A DNA stretch of 64,000 bases from Thauera sp. 28 (GCF_000310145.2 NZ_AMXA01000019.1:1-64000), one strand, 5' to 3'. Positions 8,931-18,036 are shown, numbered from the stretch's first letter. Translations and numbers: made by a program. The notes: generated by a model from the sequence alone, not told the origin.

Positions 8931-9971
8931 TCAGGCCACTTGCACTCGGACGGCACCCGCCGCCATGGTACCGATGACGGTACCGGGCACCCCCTGCTCG
9001 GCACAAATGGCCGACTGCACGGCATCCACCGCGTTCGGCGCGCAGGCAATGAGCAAGCCGCCTGAGGTCTGTGGGTCGGTAATCAGCTTGCGCCGCCACT
9101 CGGGTGCGTCGGCAGCCAGATCGATGCTGTCGCCGTAGCTCGCCCAGTTGCGTGCAGACGCGCCCGTGGCCGTGCCCGCCTGGACCAGCGCCAATGCTTC
9201 CGCAATCACCGGCAGCGCATCGAAGCGCAGCATGGCGCCAAGCTTGGCACCGCGGCACATCTCCAAAAGGTGGCCAGCAAGGCCAAAGCCGGTCACGTCG
9301 GTCACCGCGTGTACGCCATCGATATCGGCCATGCGCGCACCGGCCCGGTTGAGCGTGGTCGTCCAGCGCAACATCTCGGTGTAGCCCTCTGCCGACAGCG
9401 TGCCCTTCTTGAGACCTGCAGACAGGATACCGATACCGAGCGGCTTCGACAGGATCAACACGTCGCCTGCCCGTGCGCCGGCATTGGTGCGCACCCGCGC
9501 CGGGTCAACCACACCAAGGCCCACCAGGCCGTAGATCGGCTCGAGCACATCGATCGAATGCCCGCCGGCGATCGGGATGCCCGCCTGGCGACACACCTCG
9601 GCCCCGCCCTGCAGGATCTCGCCGATCACCGCGCGCGGCAGCTTGTCGAGCGGCATGCCGACGACGGCCAGCGCGAACAGCGGCGTCGCACCCATCGCAT
9701 ACACGTCGGAAAGCGCATTGGTGGCGGCAATGCGACCGAAGTCGCGCGGATTGTCGACGATTGGGGTGAAGAAGTCAGTGGTGGCAACGATCGCCTGGCG
9801 CTCGTTCAGTCTATAAACCGCGGCGTCGTCTGCGGTGTCGGTACCGACCAACAGGTCGGCGGGCACGACACCGGCAGGCATCGCAGCCAACAGTTCGGTG
9901 AGTACGCCGGGCGCGATTTTGCAGCCGCAACCGCCACCGTGGGAGAATTGGGTCAGTTTGATTTCATTCAT
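8931..9971 (-). CDS. selD: Selenide, water dikinase
   Basis: SelD makes selenophosphate from selenide and ATP, the selenium donor for selenocysteine and for 2-selenouridine in tRNA. The 346-residue protein matches E. coli SelD throughout: the N-terminal HGGGCGCK, where Cys15 aligns with the essential E. coli Cys17, TTDFFTPIVDNP, GGHSID, VTDVTGFGLAGH and DPQTSGGLL. It has Cys, not Sec, at the active site. ATG at 9971 removes a non-homologous 28-residue extension. It is divergent from selU with 56 bases between them. Confidence 0.95.
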   Translation of the reverse strand: MNEIKLTQFSHGGGCGCKIAPGVLTELLAAMPAGVVPADLLVGTDTADDAAVYRLNERQAIVATTDFFTPIVDNPRDFGRIAATNALSDVYAMGATPLFALAVVGMPLDKLPRAVIGEILQGGAEVCRQAGIPIAGGHSIDVLEPIYGLVGLGVVDPARVRTNAGARAGDVLILSKPLGIGILSAGLKKGTLSAEGYTEMLRWTTTLNRAGARMADIDGVHAVTDVTGFGLAGHLLEMCRGAKLGAMLRFDALPVIAEALALVQAGTATGASARNWASYGDSIDLAADAPEWRRKLITDPQTSGGLLIACAPNAVDAVQSAICAEQGVPGTVIGTMAAGAVRVQVA

Positions 9972-10027
9972 GTTCAGTGAGGAGTGACGGCAGGCCGGTG
10001 CGCACACCGGATGGAGCCGCATCAACC

Positions 10028-11074
10028 ATGCAAAAAGGCGTCGCGACCGTAGCACAGCTGTCCGGGTTTGACGAGATCATTGACGCCCGCACGCCGGCCG
10101 AGTTTGCAGAGGACCACCTGCCCGGCGCAGTCAACCTGCCGGTGCTCGACAACGAGCAACGCATCATCGTCGGTACGATGTACAAGCAGCAATCCGCTTT
10201 CGAAGCGCGGCGTGTCGGCGGCGCGATGGTGGCCGCCAACATCGCGCATCATCTACAAACCGCACTATGCGACAAGCCTCGCAGCTGGCGCCCGCTCATC
10301 TACTGCTGGCGCGGCGGCCAGCGCAGCGGCTCATTCACCACCTGGCTGCGCATGGTGGGCTGGGATGCCTGCCAGCTTCAGGGGGGCTACAAGGCCTTTC
10401 GCCACCACGTCATCGCCGGTATCGAGCAGATTGCGCCAGGGCTCGATCTGCGCGTCGTCTGCGGCCCCACCGGCAGCGCCAAGACACGCGTACTCGAGGC
10501 CCTTGCCACGCTTGGCGCGCAAACACTAGATCTGGAAGATCTCGCTGCCCACAAAGGATCGGTACTGGGCGCCCTGCCCAACCGCCCGCAGCCTGCGCAG
10601 AAGCACTTTGAGACGATGCTGCATGCTCAACTCGTCACGCTGAACCTGGCACGCCCGGTGTACATCGAAGCCGAGAGCCGCAGGATCGGCATGGTGTTCG
10701 TACCCGAGCCGCTGATCATGCGCATGCGTGCCGCGCCTTGCATCATGATCGACGCGACGCGGGACGCCCGCCTCGAGTTCCTCATCCGCGACTATGCCTA
10801 CCTGGGCGACGACGTGGCCGGCCTGCAACGCAGCCTGCAAAGGCTGCGCGAACTGCAGAGCCGCGACACACTGGCACGCTGGCATGCACTCGCTGAAGCG
10901 CACGCCCTGCCGGCGCTGTTCGGCGAACTCATGGACCTGCACTACGACCCGCTCTACCGCCGCTCGCAGAACGGCAACTACCTGCGCTACGCGGACGCCC
11001 CCAGCCTGCACACCGACGACCTGAGCCCGGCCGGAATACACGCACTGGCCCGGCGCATCCTGGAGCTCGGCTGA
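10028..11074 (+). CDS. mnmH: tRNA 2-selenouridine synthase
   Basis: Also called SelU or YbbB. It replaces sulfur by selenium at the 2-thiouridine wobble base of Lys, Glu and Gln tRNAs via a geranylated intermediate. The 348-residue protein has an N-terminal rhodanese domain (IIDARTPAEF, catalytic Cys in IYCWRGGQRS) and a C-terminal P-loop domain (GPTGSAKTRVLE). ATG at 10028 has GGAG about 11 bases upstream; an earlier in-frame GTG at 9977 is less likely. Pairing with selD fits its need for selenophosphate. Confidence 0.94.
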   Translation: MQKGVATVAQLSGFDEIIDARTPAEFAEDHLPGAVNLPVLDNEQRIIVGTMYKQQSAFEARRVGGAMVAANIAHHLQTALCDKPRSWRPLIYCWRGGQRSGSFTTWLRMVGWDACQLQGGYKAFRHHVIAGIEQIAPGLDLRVVCGPTGSAKTRVLEALATLGAQTLDLEDLAAHKGSVLGALPNRPQPAQKHFETMLHAQLVTLNLARPVYIEAESRRIGMVFVPEPLIMRMRAAPCIMIDATRDARLEFLIRDYAYLGDDVAGLQRSLQRLRELQSRDTLARWHALAEAHALPALFGELMDLHYDPLYRRSQNGNYLRYADAPSLHTDDLSPAGIHALARRILELG

Positions 11075-11120
11075 ATACGGGGCACGGCTTCGGATCGGAC
11101 GCCGGGGCCCGAGCCCATGT

Positions 11121-11693
11121 TCAGGCCGCAGGCAGCTGCGGCTCGACCTTGCCGCGGATCGCACATATGCGCTGAACCACTGCAGGGCGTGCGCCCTGCA
11201 CTTCGCCCTGTTCAAAGGCAACCAAGGTCCAGTCGCCCTCGAGACGGTCGATGAGCTCCATGGGTTGGAGCAGGAAGTCGGCCCGCGACGGTTTGCCGAA
11301 GCGCTCGTTGCCCGCCATGAAGGTTTCATAGATCAGGACGTCGCCTTGCCCCAGCAGAGCAAGCATGTCCGCAAAGCGCGGTCGGTACAGATAATTGGTC
11401 ACGACCACCCCCCGATAGCGCTCGCCGGCCAGCGGCCAGTCGGCACCCTCCAAGTCGAGTACGCGCGTCCGGATGCCGGGGATGTCCCGCAAGGCCTCCA
11501 GCGCAAGGGAATCGCGATCGACAGCAGCCACCTCGTAGCCCGCGCTTGCCAGCCAGCGCGCATGGCGACCATTGCCGCAGGCGTAGTCGAGCACACGCGA
11601 ACCGGCGGGGATCAGTGGGGCAAAACGCAGCACCCAGGGCGACGGGAGCGCAAGGCCGGGATGGGCGTGAGTGTTCGAGGTGGAGAGGGGCAT
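11121..11693 (-). CDS. Class I SAM-dependent methyltransferase
   Basis: A 190-residue protein with the Rossmann motif VLDYACGNGRHARWLA (SAM-binding motif I), the acidic end of strand 2 (AAVDRD) and a post-motif VVVTNYLYRP. It resembles the TehB/tellurite-resistance-like small methyltransferases. The substrate cannot be inferred. The ATG at 11693 has an AGGAC site upstream; a longer frame to 11804 has no good site. It is divergent from the histidine kinase gene. Confidence 0.75.
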   Translation of the reverse strand: MPLSTSNTHAHPGLALPSPWVLRFAPLIPAGSRVLDYACGNGRHARWLASAGYEVAAVDRDSLALEALRDIPGIRTRVLDLEGADWPLAGERYRGVVVTNYLYRPRFADMLALLGQGDVLIYETFMAGNERFGKPSRADFLLQPMELIDRLEGDWTLVAFEQGEVQGARPAVVQRICAIRGKVEPQLPAA

Positions 11694-11848
11694 GTCTTGG
11701 TCCTGCCGGGGTTGTCGTGCGCGTTGACCGGACGCAATTCTATGCGCTGTTGATCCGGTACCGGTGGCGCGAAGTCGATCTGTGATATACAGGAAGTCGC
11801 CCACGAGCGCATGCCCGGGGCACCCCTGCCTACCACGATCGTGCTTCC

Positions 11849-13057
11849 GTGACTGCCCGACCGCAAGACCGCGAATCGCCCCCCGAGGCCCCCACCGAGT
11901 CGCCGGCCCCAGCTCGCCCGCCCATTACTGGAATCTCAGCGCCAGCGGACGACAGCGCACACTGGCTCGAGATGCTGCAGTCGGTGAAGCAGGTGCTGTT
12001 CCGCACCGACAATATCGGTCAGCTGACCTTTCTCAACGACTTCTGGAAGGTGCTATCCGGCTTCGCGATCGAACAAAGCCTCTGCCGCCCGCTCGCCGAC
12101 TTCCTGCACCCGGACGATTGCCAGCGGGCGCGTGCGGCATTCGCCGAACTGCTCGACGGCCAGCGCCAGGAATGGGCCGACGAGCTGCGGCTGCGCACCC
12201 ACGGCGGCGAGATCCGCTGGATCGCGATCAATGCACGCCGGCCGAGTGCGGGCAGCGGATCGCCGAGCTGGATAGCCGGCACCCTGGATGACATCTCTGC
12301 GCGCAAGATCGCGGAGATGACCCTGCGCAACCTCAACCTCGAACTCGAAGCCCGGGTGCGAGCGCGAACCGCCGAGCTCGAGGCCGCGAACCGTGAGCTG
12401 GAAGCCTTCTCCTACTCCGTGTCGCACGACCTGCGCGCACCGTTGCGAGCCATCGACGGTTTTGCCCGCATCCTTTACGAGGACGCCGCTGACCGGCTCG
12501 AGGCGCACCAGCGCGAGCAGCTTGGGCGCATCCGCAAGGCCGCCGAGCGCATGGCCATCCTCATCGATGCACTGATCGGGCTGGCAACGGTGGCTCGCCA
12601 GCCACTCAAGCGCCAGCAGGTTGACCTGTCGGCACTGGCCGAATCGGTCATTCAGGAGCTCCATGCCGAGGACCCGGAACGCAGGGTCGAAGTCGAGATC
12701 ACCCGGGATCTGAGCGTGAATGCAGACCCTGGACTGATGCACGTCATGCTCGACAACCTGCTCCGCAACGCCTGGAAGTTCACACGCGACACCCGTATGC
12801 CGCGCATTGCCTTTCTTGCTCGCCAGGAGGGTACACGCACGGTGTACTGCGTCGAGGATAACGGTGCCGGGCTCGACATGCGCTATGCGAACCGGCTCTT
12901 CGAACCCTTCTCCCGCCTGCACACCACGGAATCGTTCCCCGGAACGGGCATCGGCCTTGCCACGGTCAAGCGCATCGTCACTCGTCATGATGGCCGGATT
13001 TGGGTGGAGTCCCGCCCAGGCGAGGGAGCACGCTTCCATTTCACCCTGAGCCATTGA
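11849..13057 (+). CDS. Cytoplasmic PAS sensor histidine kinase
   Basis: A 402-residue protein starting at GTG. It has no transmembrane segment, a PAS domain with PAC (about residues 40-152), a short coiled coil (155-185), a HisKA domain with phospho-acceptor His193 in SVSHDLRAPL, and a HATPase domain with N box NLLRNAWKFT, G1 EDNGAGLD and G2 GTGIGLATVKRIV. The H-box variant is that of phytochrome-like and bacteriophytochrome-related kinases. No response regulator lies nearby, so the partner and signal are unknown. Confidence 0.88.
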   Translation: MTARPQDRESPPEAPTESPAPARPPITGISAPADDSAHWLEMLQSVKQVLFRTDNIGQLTFLNDFWKVLSGFAIEQSLCRPLADFLHPDDCQRARAAFAELLDGQRQEWADELRLRTHGGEIRWIAINARRPSAGSGSPSWIAGTLDDISARKIAEMTLRNLNLELEARVRARTAELEAANRELEAFSYSVSHDLRAPLRAIDGFARILYEDAADRLEAHQREQLGRIRKAAERMAILIDALIGLATVARQPLKRQQVDLSALAESVIQELHAEDPERRVEVEITRDLSVNADPGLMHVMLDNLLRNAWKFTRDTRMPRIAFLARQEGTRTVYCVEDNGAGLDMRYANRLFEPFSRLHTTESFPGTGIGLATVKRIVTRHDGRIWVESRPGEGARFHFTLSH

Positions 13058-13138
13058 GTGAATCGAGGCAATGCGGGCTAAAACGGAACCAGTTCGCAAA
13101 AAGCAACAAGCCGACGAAGCGACTTTTGTGCACCGCAG

Positions 13139-13144
13139 TATAAT
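13139..13144 (+). promoter_or_regulatory. Possible -10 element before the synthetase/acetyltransferase gene
   Basis: A perfect TATAAT lies about 100 bases before the start of the 895-residue gene, followed by a GC-rich segment. No good -35 is seen 16-18 bases upstream, so an activator may be needed, or this is chance. Confidence 0.35.
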
Positions 13145-13244
13145 GCCCGCAGACTCCAGGCTGACGCGCCTTGCCGCGCCCTCGGAGCGGATGCCGCACA
13201 CCAGACCCTGACCTCTCCCCCTATTCCATCCCCAGGTTTCCATC

Positions 13245-15932
13245 ATGAAAGAGAAACACTACCTGACACCGCTGCTGGAGCCACGCTCGGTAGGCATCAT
13301 CGGCGCCAGCGAACGCGAGGCGTCGCTCGGCAGCGTGCTGATGCGCAACATGCTCGAAGCCGGCTACAAGGGCAAACTGTTCGCGATCAACCCCAAGCAC
13401 GACAAAGTGCATGGGGTTGCCTGCTACAAATCGGTGGAGGACGTGCCGCAACGACTCGATCTCGTCGTAATTGCGGTGCGTGCCGAGAAGGCGCCCGCAA
13501 TCATGGAGAGCTGTGGGCGGGCCGGCGCCAAAGCGGTAATCATCCTGTCGGCAGGCTTCTCCGAGGCCGGACCGCGCGGCGCACTGCTCGAACGCCAGGT
13601 GATCGATGCTGCTCAACGTCACAAAATCCGTCTGCTTGGCCCCAACTGTCTGGGCGTGATGCGCCCGCAACTCGGCGTCAATGCCACCTTTGCCCATGCC
13701 AGCGCACTCAAGGGCAGCATTGGCCTGATCTCGCAATCGGGTGCGCTATGCGCGGCGATTCTCGACTGGGCAAAGCCGAACAACGTCGGTTTCTCGTCGG
13801 TCGTCTCCCTGGGGTCTTCCTCGGACATCGATTTCGGCGAGGTGCTCGAGTACATGATCTCGGACCCGCGTACCGAGAGCATCTTTCTCTACGTCGAGGG
13901 CATCCGCGACCCACGCCGCTTCATGAGCGCCCTGCGCGGCGCGGCGCGAGTGAAACCTGTGCTGCTGATCAAGGCTGGCCGCCACCCCGAGGCGTCGAAC
14001 GCCATCCTGTCACACACCGGCGCCCCCATCGGTGACGACGCCATCTTCGACGCGGCACTTCGTCGCGCCGGTGTCATCCGCCTGTACAACCTCGGCCAGC
14101 TCTTCGCCGCCGCCAATGCCCTGTTCTCGCACTTCCGCCCGCGCGGCAACCGTCTGGCGATCATCACCAACGGCGGTGGCCCCGGCGTGATGGCGGCCGA
14201 CCGCGCGCTCGACATTGGCATCCCGCTGTCCCAGTTCTCCGAAGGCACGATGGAGAAGCTCAATGCAGCGCTGCCTGCGAGCTGGTCGCGTGGCAACCCG
14301 GTGGACATCCTTGGCGACGCCGACCCGGAGCGCTACGGCAAGGCGCTCAAGGCAGTACTCGAAGGCCCCAACGTCGATGGCGTGCTGGTCATGCTGACCC
14401 CGCAGGCAATGAGCAACCCGACGGGCGTGGCCGAGGTCATCATCGAACTGGAAAAAACCGCAGACAAGCCTGTTGTCGCATGCTGGATGGGCGAGGACCT
14501 CGTCGGCGAGGCACGCCAGAAGTTCAGCGCGGCGGGCATCCCGCACTTCCGCACTCCCGAGCCGGCGGTCGAGCTGTTCAGTCACATCTCGGCCTACTAC
14601 CAGAACCAGAAATTGCTGATGCAGACGCCGTCCTCGCTGTCGGACCTGCCCGCACCGTCGATCGAGAGCGCACGCCTGGTCATCGAGATGGCGCTCAACG
14701 AGCGCCGCAAGAAGCTCAACGAGATGGAGTCGAAGGCGCTGCTCGCCGCCTTCCGCATCCCCATCGCGCAGACCGTGGTCGCGCGCTCGGCGGCAGAGGC
14801 CATGGTGCTGTCGGCCGAGATCGGGCTACCAGTGGTCATGAAGATCGATTCGCCAAACGTCAAGCACAAGTCGGACGTCGGCGGCGTACGCCTGAACATC
14901 CGCAGCCTGGCTGCGGTGCGCTCGACTTACCAGGAGATCCTGGACGAAGTGAAGCGCGCACAGCCCGAAGCGGTGATCAACGGCATCGCGATCGAACCGA
15001 TGATCCAGAAACGCAACGGCCGCGAACTGGTGGTTGGCGTCAAGCGCGACCCCGTGTTCGGCCCCGCGATCAGCTTTGGCGAGGGCGGCAACCTGGTGGA
15101 AGCCAACCGCGACATCGCAGTGGCCCTGCCCCCGCTCAACAGCTTCCTGGTCCGCGACATGATCCGCTCCACGCGCATCGCGTCACGCCTGGGCGAGTTC
15201 CGCAACATGCCTGCAGTGGACATGGATGCGCTCGAACTCGTGCTGCTGCGCGTATCGGAGATGGTCTGCGAATTGCCGTGGATCACAGAGATGGAGATCA
15301 ACCCGCTCATCGTCGATGAGAACGGTGTGGTGGCGGTCGACGCCAGCATCAGCGTGGAAAACGTATCGCCGACGGCGGATCGCTATGACCACATGGCGAT
15401 CCACCCCTACCCGTCGCACCTCATCAGCACCTGGACCGTGCCCGACGGGACGACGGTGACCATCCGCCCGATCAAGCCCGAGGATGCCGAACTCGAAGTC
15501 GAGTTCGTGCGCGGTCTATCGGCCGAGACCAAGTACTACCGCTTCATGAACACGATGCGGGAGCTGCCGCCGGCGATGGTTGCGCGCCTGACACAGATCG
15601 ACTACGACCGCGAGATGGCCTTCGTCGCCACGCTGATGGTCGAAGGCGTCGAGAAGGAAATCGGTGTGTGCCGCTACGCGGTCAACCCGGATGGCGAATC
15701 CTGCGAGTTTGCCGTGGTGGTCGCCGATGACTGGCAGCACCGCGGCCTGGCTCGCAAGTTGATGGGTGTACTCATCGAGACCGCACGCAGCCGAGGCATC
15801 CAGTACATGAACGGCGTCTTCCTCGCCAATAACGAACGCATGCTCAAGTTCGTGCAGAAGCTTGGCTTCGTGCTCAGCAACGACCCTGAGGACAGTTCGG
15901 TCAAGCTCGGCGTACTGCCGCTTCAGGACTGA
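13245..15932 (+). CDS. NDP-forming acyl-CoA synthetase fused to GNAT (Pat-like)
   Basis: An 895-residue protein with the layout of protein lysine acetyltransferase Pat/PatZ: CoA-binding domain (1-130, SVGIIGASE), CoA-ligase-like domains (130-460), ATP-grasp domain (about 480-710, VVMKIDSPNVKHKSDVGGV) and a C-terminal GNAT domain (about 735-895, with acetyl-CoA loop DDWQHRGLARKL). E. coli and Salmonella Pat carry Asn at the position of the synthetase's phosphorylated His; here it is His257 in LSHTGA. The protein may therefore keep acyl-CoA synthetase chemistry as well as, or instead of, regulating acetyl-CoA synthetase by lysine acetylation. The mutarotase gene starts 3 bases after its stop. 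Confidence 0.9.
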   Translation: MKEKHYLTPLLEPRSVGIIGASEREASLGSVLMRNMLEAGYKGKLFAINPKHDKVHGVACYKSVEDVPQRLDLVVIAVRAEKAPAIMESCGRAGAKAVIILSAGFSEAGPRGALLERQVIDAAQRHKIRLLGPNCLGVMRPQLGVNATFAHASALKGSIGLISQSGALCAAILDWAKPNNVGFSSVVSLGSSSDIDFGEVLEYMISDPRTESIFLYVEGIRDPRRFMSALRGAARVKPVLLIKAGRHPEASNAILSHTGAPIGDDAIFDAALRRAGVIRLYNLGQLFAAANALFSHFRPRGNRLAIITNGGGPGVMAADRALDIGIPLSQFSEGTMEKLNAALPASWSRGNPVDILGDADPERYGKALKAVLEGPNVDGVLVMLTPQAMSNPTGVAEVIIELEKTADKPVVACWMGEDLVGEARQKFSAAGIPHFRTPEPAVELFSHISAYYQNQKLLMQTPSSLSDLPAPSIESARLVIEMALNERRKKLNEMESKALLAAFRIPIAQTVVARSAAEAMVLSAEIGLPVVMKIDSPNVKHKSDVGGVRLNIRSLAAVRSTYQEILDEVKRAQPEAVINGIAIEPMIQKRNGRELVVGVKRDPVFGPAISFGEGGNLVEANRDIAVALPPLNSFLVRDMIRSTRIASRLGEFRNMPAVDMDALELVLLRVSEMVCELPWITEMEINPLIVDENGVVAVDASISVENVSPTADRYDHMAIHPYPSHLISTWTVPDGTTVTIRPIKPEDAELEVEFVRGLSAETKYYRFMNTMRELPPAMVARLTQIDYDREMAFVATLMVEGVEKEIGVCRYAVNPDGESCEFAVVVADDWQHRGLARKLMGVLIETARSRGIQYMNGVFLANNERMLKFVQKLGFVLSNDPEDSSVKLGVLPLQD

Positions 15933-15935
15933 ACG

Positions 15936-16784
15936 ATGAAAGCCGGCATCGAGCACATCGACTTTCATGGTCTGCCCGCGCTGAGCCTGAGCACGCGTGC
16001 AGGCGCCCGCGCGGTCGTCAGCCTGTTTGGCGGCCAGGTCCTGTCATGGACACCACCAGGCGGCGGCGAGCGCATCTACCTGAGCCCCACGGCGGTCCTG
16101 GATGGCCACACGCCGATCCGTGGCGGCATACCCGTATGCTTTCCTCAGTTTGCCACGCAAGGCGCGCTGCCACGCCACGGTTTTGCACGCAATGCCATAT
16201 GGCAGGTAGAGACCGAACGCAGCGATGACGACTTTGCCCTCGTTACGCTCGGCTTGCGCGATGATGTTGCCAGCCGCGCGCTGTGGCCGCACGCATTCCA
16301 CGTCGAGTTGGGCATCCTGGTTGAAGACAGCCGCCTGGACATCGAGATCGAGATCGAGAATACCGGCGATGCGGCCTTCGAGTTCACTGCAGCGCTGCAC
16401 ACCTACCTCGCAGTGCGCGAGGTCGAAGAATCCCGCCTGGAGGGGCTGCACGGCCACATGTTCCACGACATGAACGCTGACGGGCAGGTGGTGCGGGAAA
16501 GTGGCGACGTTGTGCTGGTCGAAGGCGAGGTCGATCGTATCTATCGCGACGTCAAGCGCCCCTTGCTGCTGCGTGAGTATGACCGCAGCCTGGGCATCAA
16601 CACCGAAGGCTTCCCCGATGTCGTGGTATGGAACCCCTGGGAGGAGCGCAGTGCGGCGCTTCCCGACATGCCGAACGACGGCTTCCGCCGCATGCTTTGC
16701 GTCGAGGCCGCAGCGGCAGTCGCCCCGGTGACGCTGCCTGCGGGCAAGATCTGGCTCGGCAGGCAGACCCTGGTCGCGCTCTGA
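15936..16784 (+). CDS. D-hexose-6-phosphate mutarotase (YeaD family)
   Basis: A 282-residue galactose-mutarotase-like protein that interconverts alpha and beta anomers of glucose-6-phosphate. Family segments are IRGGIPVCFPQF, LPRHGFARNAIW, AALHTYLAV (active-site His) and VVWNPWEE near the C-terminus. It starts 3 bases after the upstream stop, so it is co-transcribed with the synthetase/acetyltransferase gene. A palindromic terminator follows. Confidence 0.9.
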   Translation: MKAGIEHIDFHGLPALSLSTRAGARAVVSLFGGQVLSWTPPGGGERIYLSPTAVLDGHTPIRGGIPVCFPQFATQGALPRHGFARNAIWQVETERSDDDFALVTLGLRDDVASRALWPHAFHVELGILVEDSRLDIEIEIENTGDAAFEFTAALHTYLAVREVEESRLEGLHGHMFHDMNADGQVVRESGDVVLVEGEVDRIYRDVKRPLLLREYDRSLGINTEGFPDVVVWNPWEERSAALPDMPNDGFRRMLCVEAAAAVAPVTLPAGKIWLGRQTLVAL

Positions 16785-16868
16785 TCAGCGCGGGGCGCCA
16801 TCCGCAATGGCGGCGCCCCTCAAGCCCCGGACGAGCGGCCACGAGAATGCGCAGGCTGCCAAAGTGAA

Positions 16869-16914
16869 CGCACAAATGCAAAAAGAGGCCTGAGCCTCTT
16901 TTTGCATTTGTGCG
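16869..16914. terminator. Bidirectional terminator, perfect 21-bp arms
   Basis: Two perfect 21-base arms (CGCACAAATGCAAAAAGAGGC and its complement) flank the loop CTGA. The arms contain AAAAA and TTTTT tracts, so the element can stop transcription from the mutarotase gene (plus) and from the tRNA cluster (minus). Confidence 0.88.
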
Positions 16915-16944
16915 TCGCTAAATCAACGACGCACAAGAATATCT

Positions 16945-17020
16945 GGAGCGGGAAACGAGTCTCGAACTCGCGACCTCAACCTTGGCAAGGTTGCGCTCTA
17001 CCAACTGAGCTATTCCCGCT
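16945..17020 (-). tRNA. tRNA-Gly (GCC)
   Basis: 76 bases including the encoded CCA. The minus strand starts GCGGGAATAGCTCAGT. The anticodon loop TTGCCAA gives GCC, the T arm is GTTCGAGAC, and the acceptor GCGGGAA pairs with TTCCCGC. Identical to the copy at 17246-17321. Confidence 0.97.
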
Positions 17021-17090
17021 TTAACGACAGGGCGCAAATTATAGCAACTTTGCAACCACATCGCAACACTACAAAACTACTTTTTACTAC

Positions 17091-17164
17091 TGGAGGCGCG
17101 ACTCGGAATCGAACCGGGGTACACGGCTTTGCAGGCCGCTGCATAACCACTCTGCCATCGCGCC
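17091..17164 (-). tRNA. tRNA-Cys (GCA)
   Basis: 74 bases including CCA. The minus strand starts GGCGCGATGGCAGAGTGG. The anticodon loop CTGCAAA gives GCA, the T arm is GGTTCGATTCC, and the acceptor GGCGCGA pairs with TCGCGCC. It lies between two tRNA-Gly genes downstream of pgsA, as cysT does in E. coli. Confidence 0.97.
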
Positions 17165-17245
17165 ACGACCATTTTGGTCGGCTGCCCCTGGCCTCAGCCC
17201 GGAGCCGCCTTCCAGACCAAGCAAAGCGCTTGACCAACGAATACT

Positions 17246-17321
17246 TGGAGCGGGAAACGAGTCTCGAACTCGCGACCTCAACCTTGGCAAGGTTGCGCTC
17301 TACCAACTGAGCTATTCCCGC
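17246..17321 (-). tRNA. tRNA-Gly (GCC), second copy
   Basis: Same 76 bases as 16945-17020. First tRNA of the pgsA-linked cluster, 97 bases after the pgsA stop. Probably transcribed with pgsA and tRNA-Cys, since no separate strong promoter is obvious. Confidence 0.97.
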
Positions 17322-17418
17322 TCGGGAAAGACCGCCATTATAGGCAAGTTTTTTAATTCGTCAACCGCAATCACAAAATTAGTTCGTGTTCGTTGCATTC
17401 ACTGGCGTAGCGCAACAC

Positions 17419-17994
17419 TCAGTCACCGCCCTTATCAAGCAACAAAGGCATCGCTCGGTGCAAGTAGTAACCCATCGACCACAGGGTGAGGCCTGCTGCG
17501 ACATAGATGAGGATGGTACCAACCAGCACCATGTCGATACCGAGCACGGGGGCGTTGAACAGCAGCATGGGGATCGCCGCCATCTGCGCCGCAGTCTTGA
17601 GTTTGCCGACAAAGGCTACGGCAACACTTGCCGATTGCCCAACCCTTGCCATCCACTCGCGCAGTGCCGAGATCGTGATTTCGCGGCCGATGATCACCAC
17701 TGCAATAAGCGCATCTACGCGCGACAGTTGCACAAGCAGGATCAACGCCGCCGCCACCATCAGCTTGTCCGCTACCGGATCGAGAAAGGCACCGAAAGCC
17801 GAGGTCTGCCCCAGGGCGCGTGCAAGGTAGCCGTCGAACCAGTCTGTGACGGCGGCTACCACGAAGATGATCGTGGCGATCAGGTTCTTGGTTTCGACCG
17901 ACAACGCCCCGTCGGACAAATAGAAGACGCCGACGAAGACCGGGATGAGAACGATGCGCGCCCAGGTCAGCGCGTTTGGGATGTTGAGCGGCAT
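17419..17994 (-). CDS. pgsA: Phosphatidylglycerophosphate synthase
   Basis: Transfers phosphatidyl from CDP-diacylglycerol to glycerol-3-phosphate, the committed step to phosphatidylglycerol and cardiolipin. The 191-residue inner-membrane protein has four to six hydrophobic segments and the CDP-alcohol phosphotransferase signature DGYLAR...G...DPVADK (about residues 54-77). It starts MPLNIPNALTWARI, typical of PgsA. It leads into the Gly-Cys-Gly tRNA genes. In E. coli uvrC lies directly upstream; here uvrC is 9 kb away. Confidence 0.95.
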   Translation of the reverse strand: MPLNIPNALTWARIVLIPVFVGVFYLSDGALSVETKNLIATIIFVVAAVTDWFDGYLARALGQTSAFGAFLDPVADKLMVAAALILLVQLSRVDALIAVVIIGREITISALREWMARVGQSASVAVAFVGKLKTAAQMAAIPMLLFNAPVLGIDMVLVGTILIYVAAGLTLWSMGYYLHRAMPLLLDKGGD

Positions 17995-18030
17995 GCCGGG
18001 GGGCGTTTCGCATGAGGAAAGGGGACGCGC

Positions 18031-18036
18031 AGTATA
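18031..18036 (-). promoter_or_regulatory. Possible -10 for the pgsA-tRNA operon
   Basis: The minus strand reads TATACT followed by GCGCG, about 37 bases before the pgsA start. The GC discriminator suits a stable-RNA operon. No clear -35 is seen. Confidence 0.35.
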
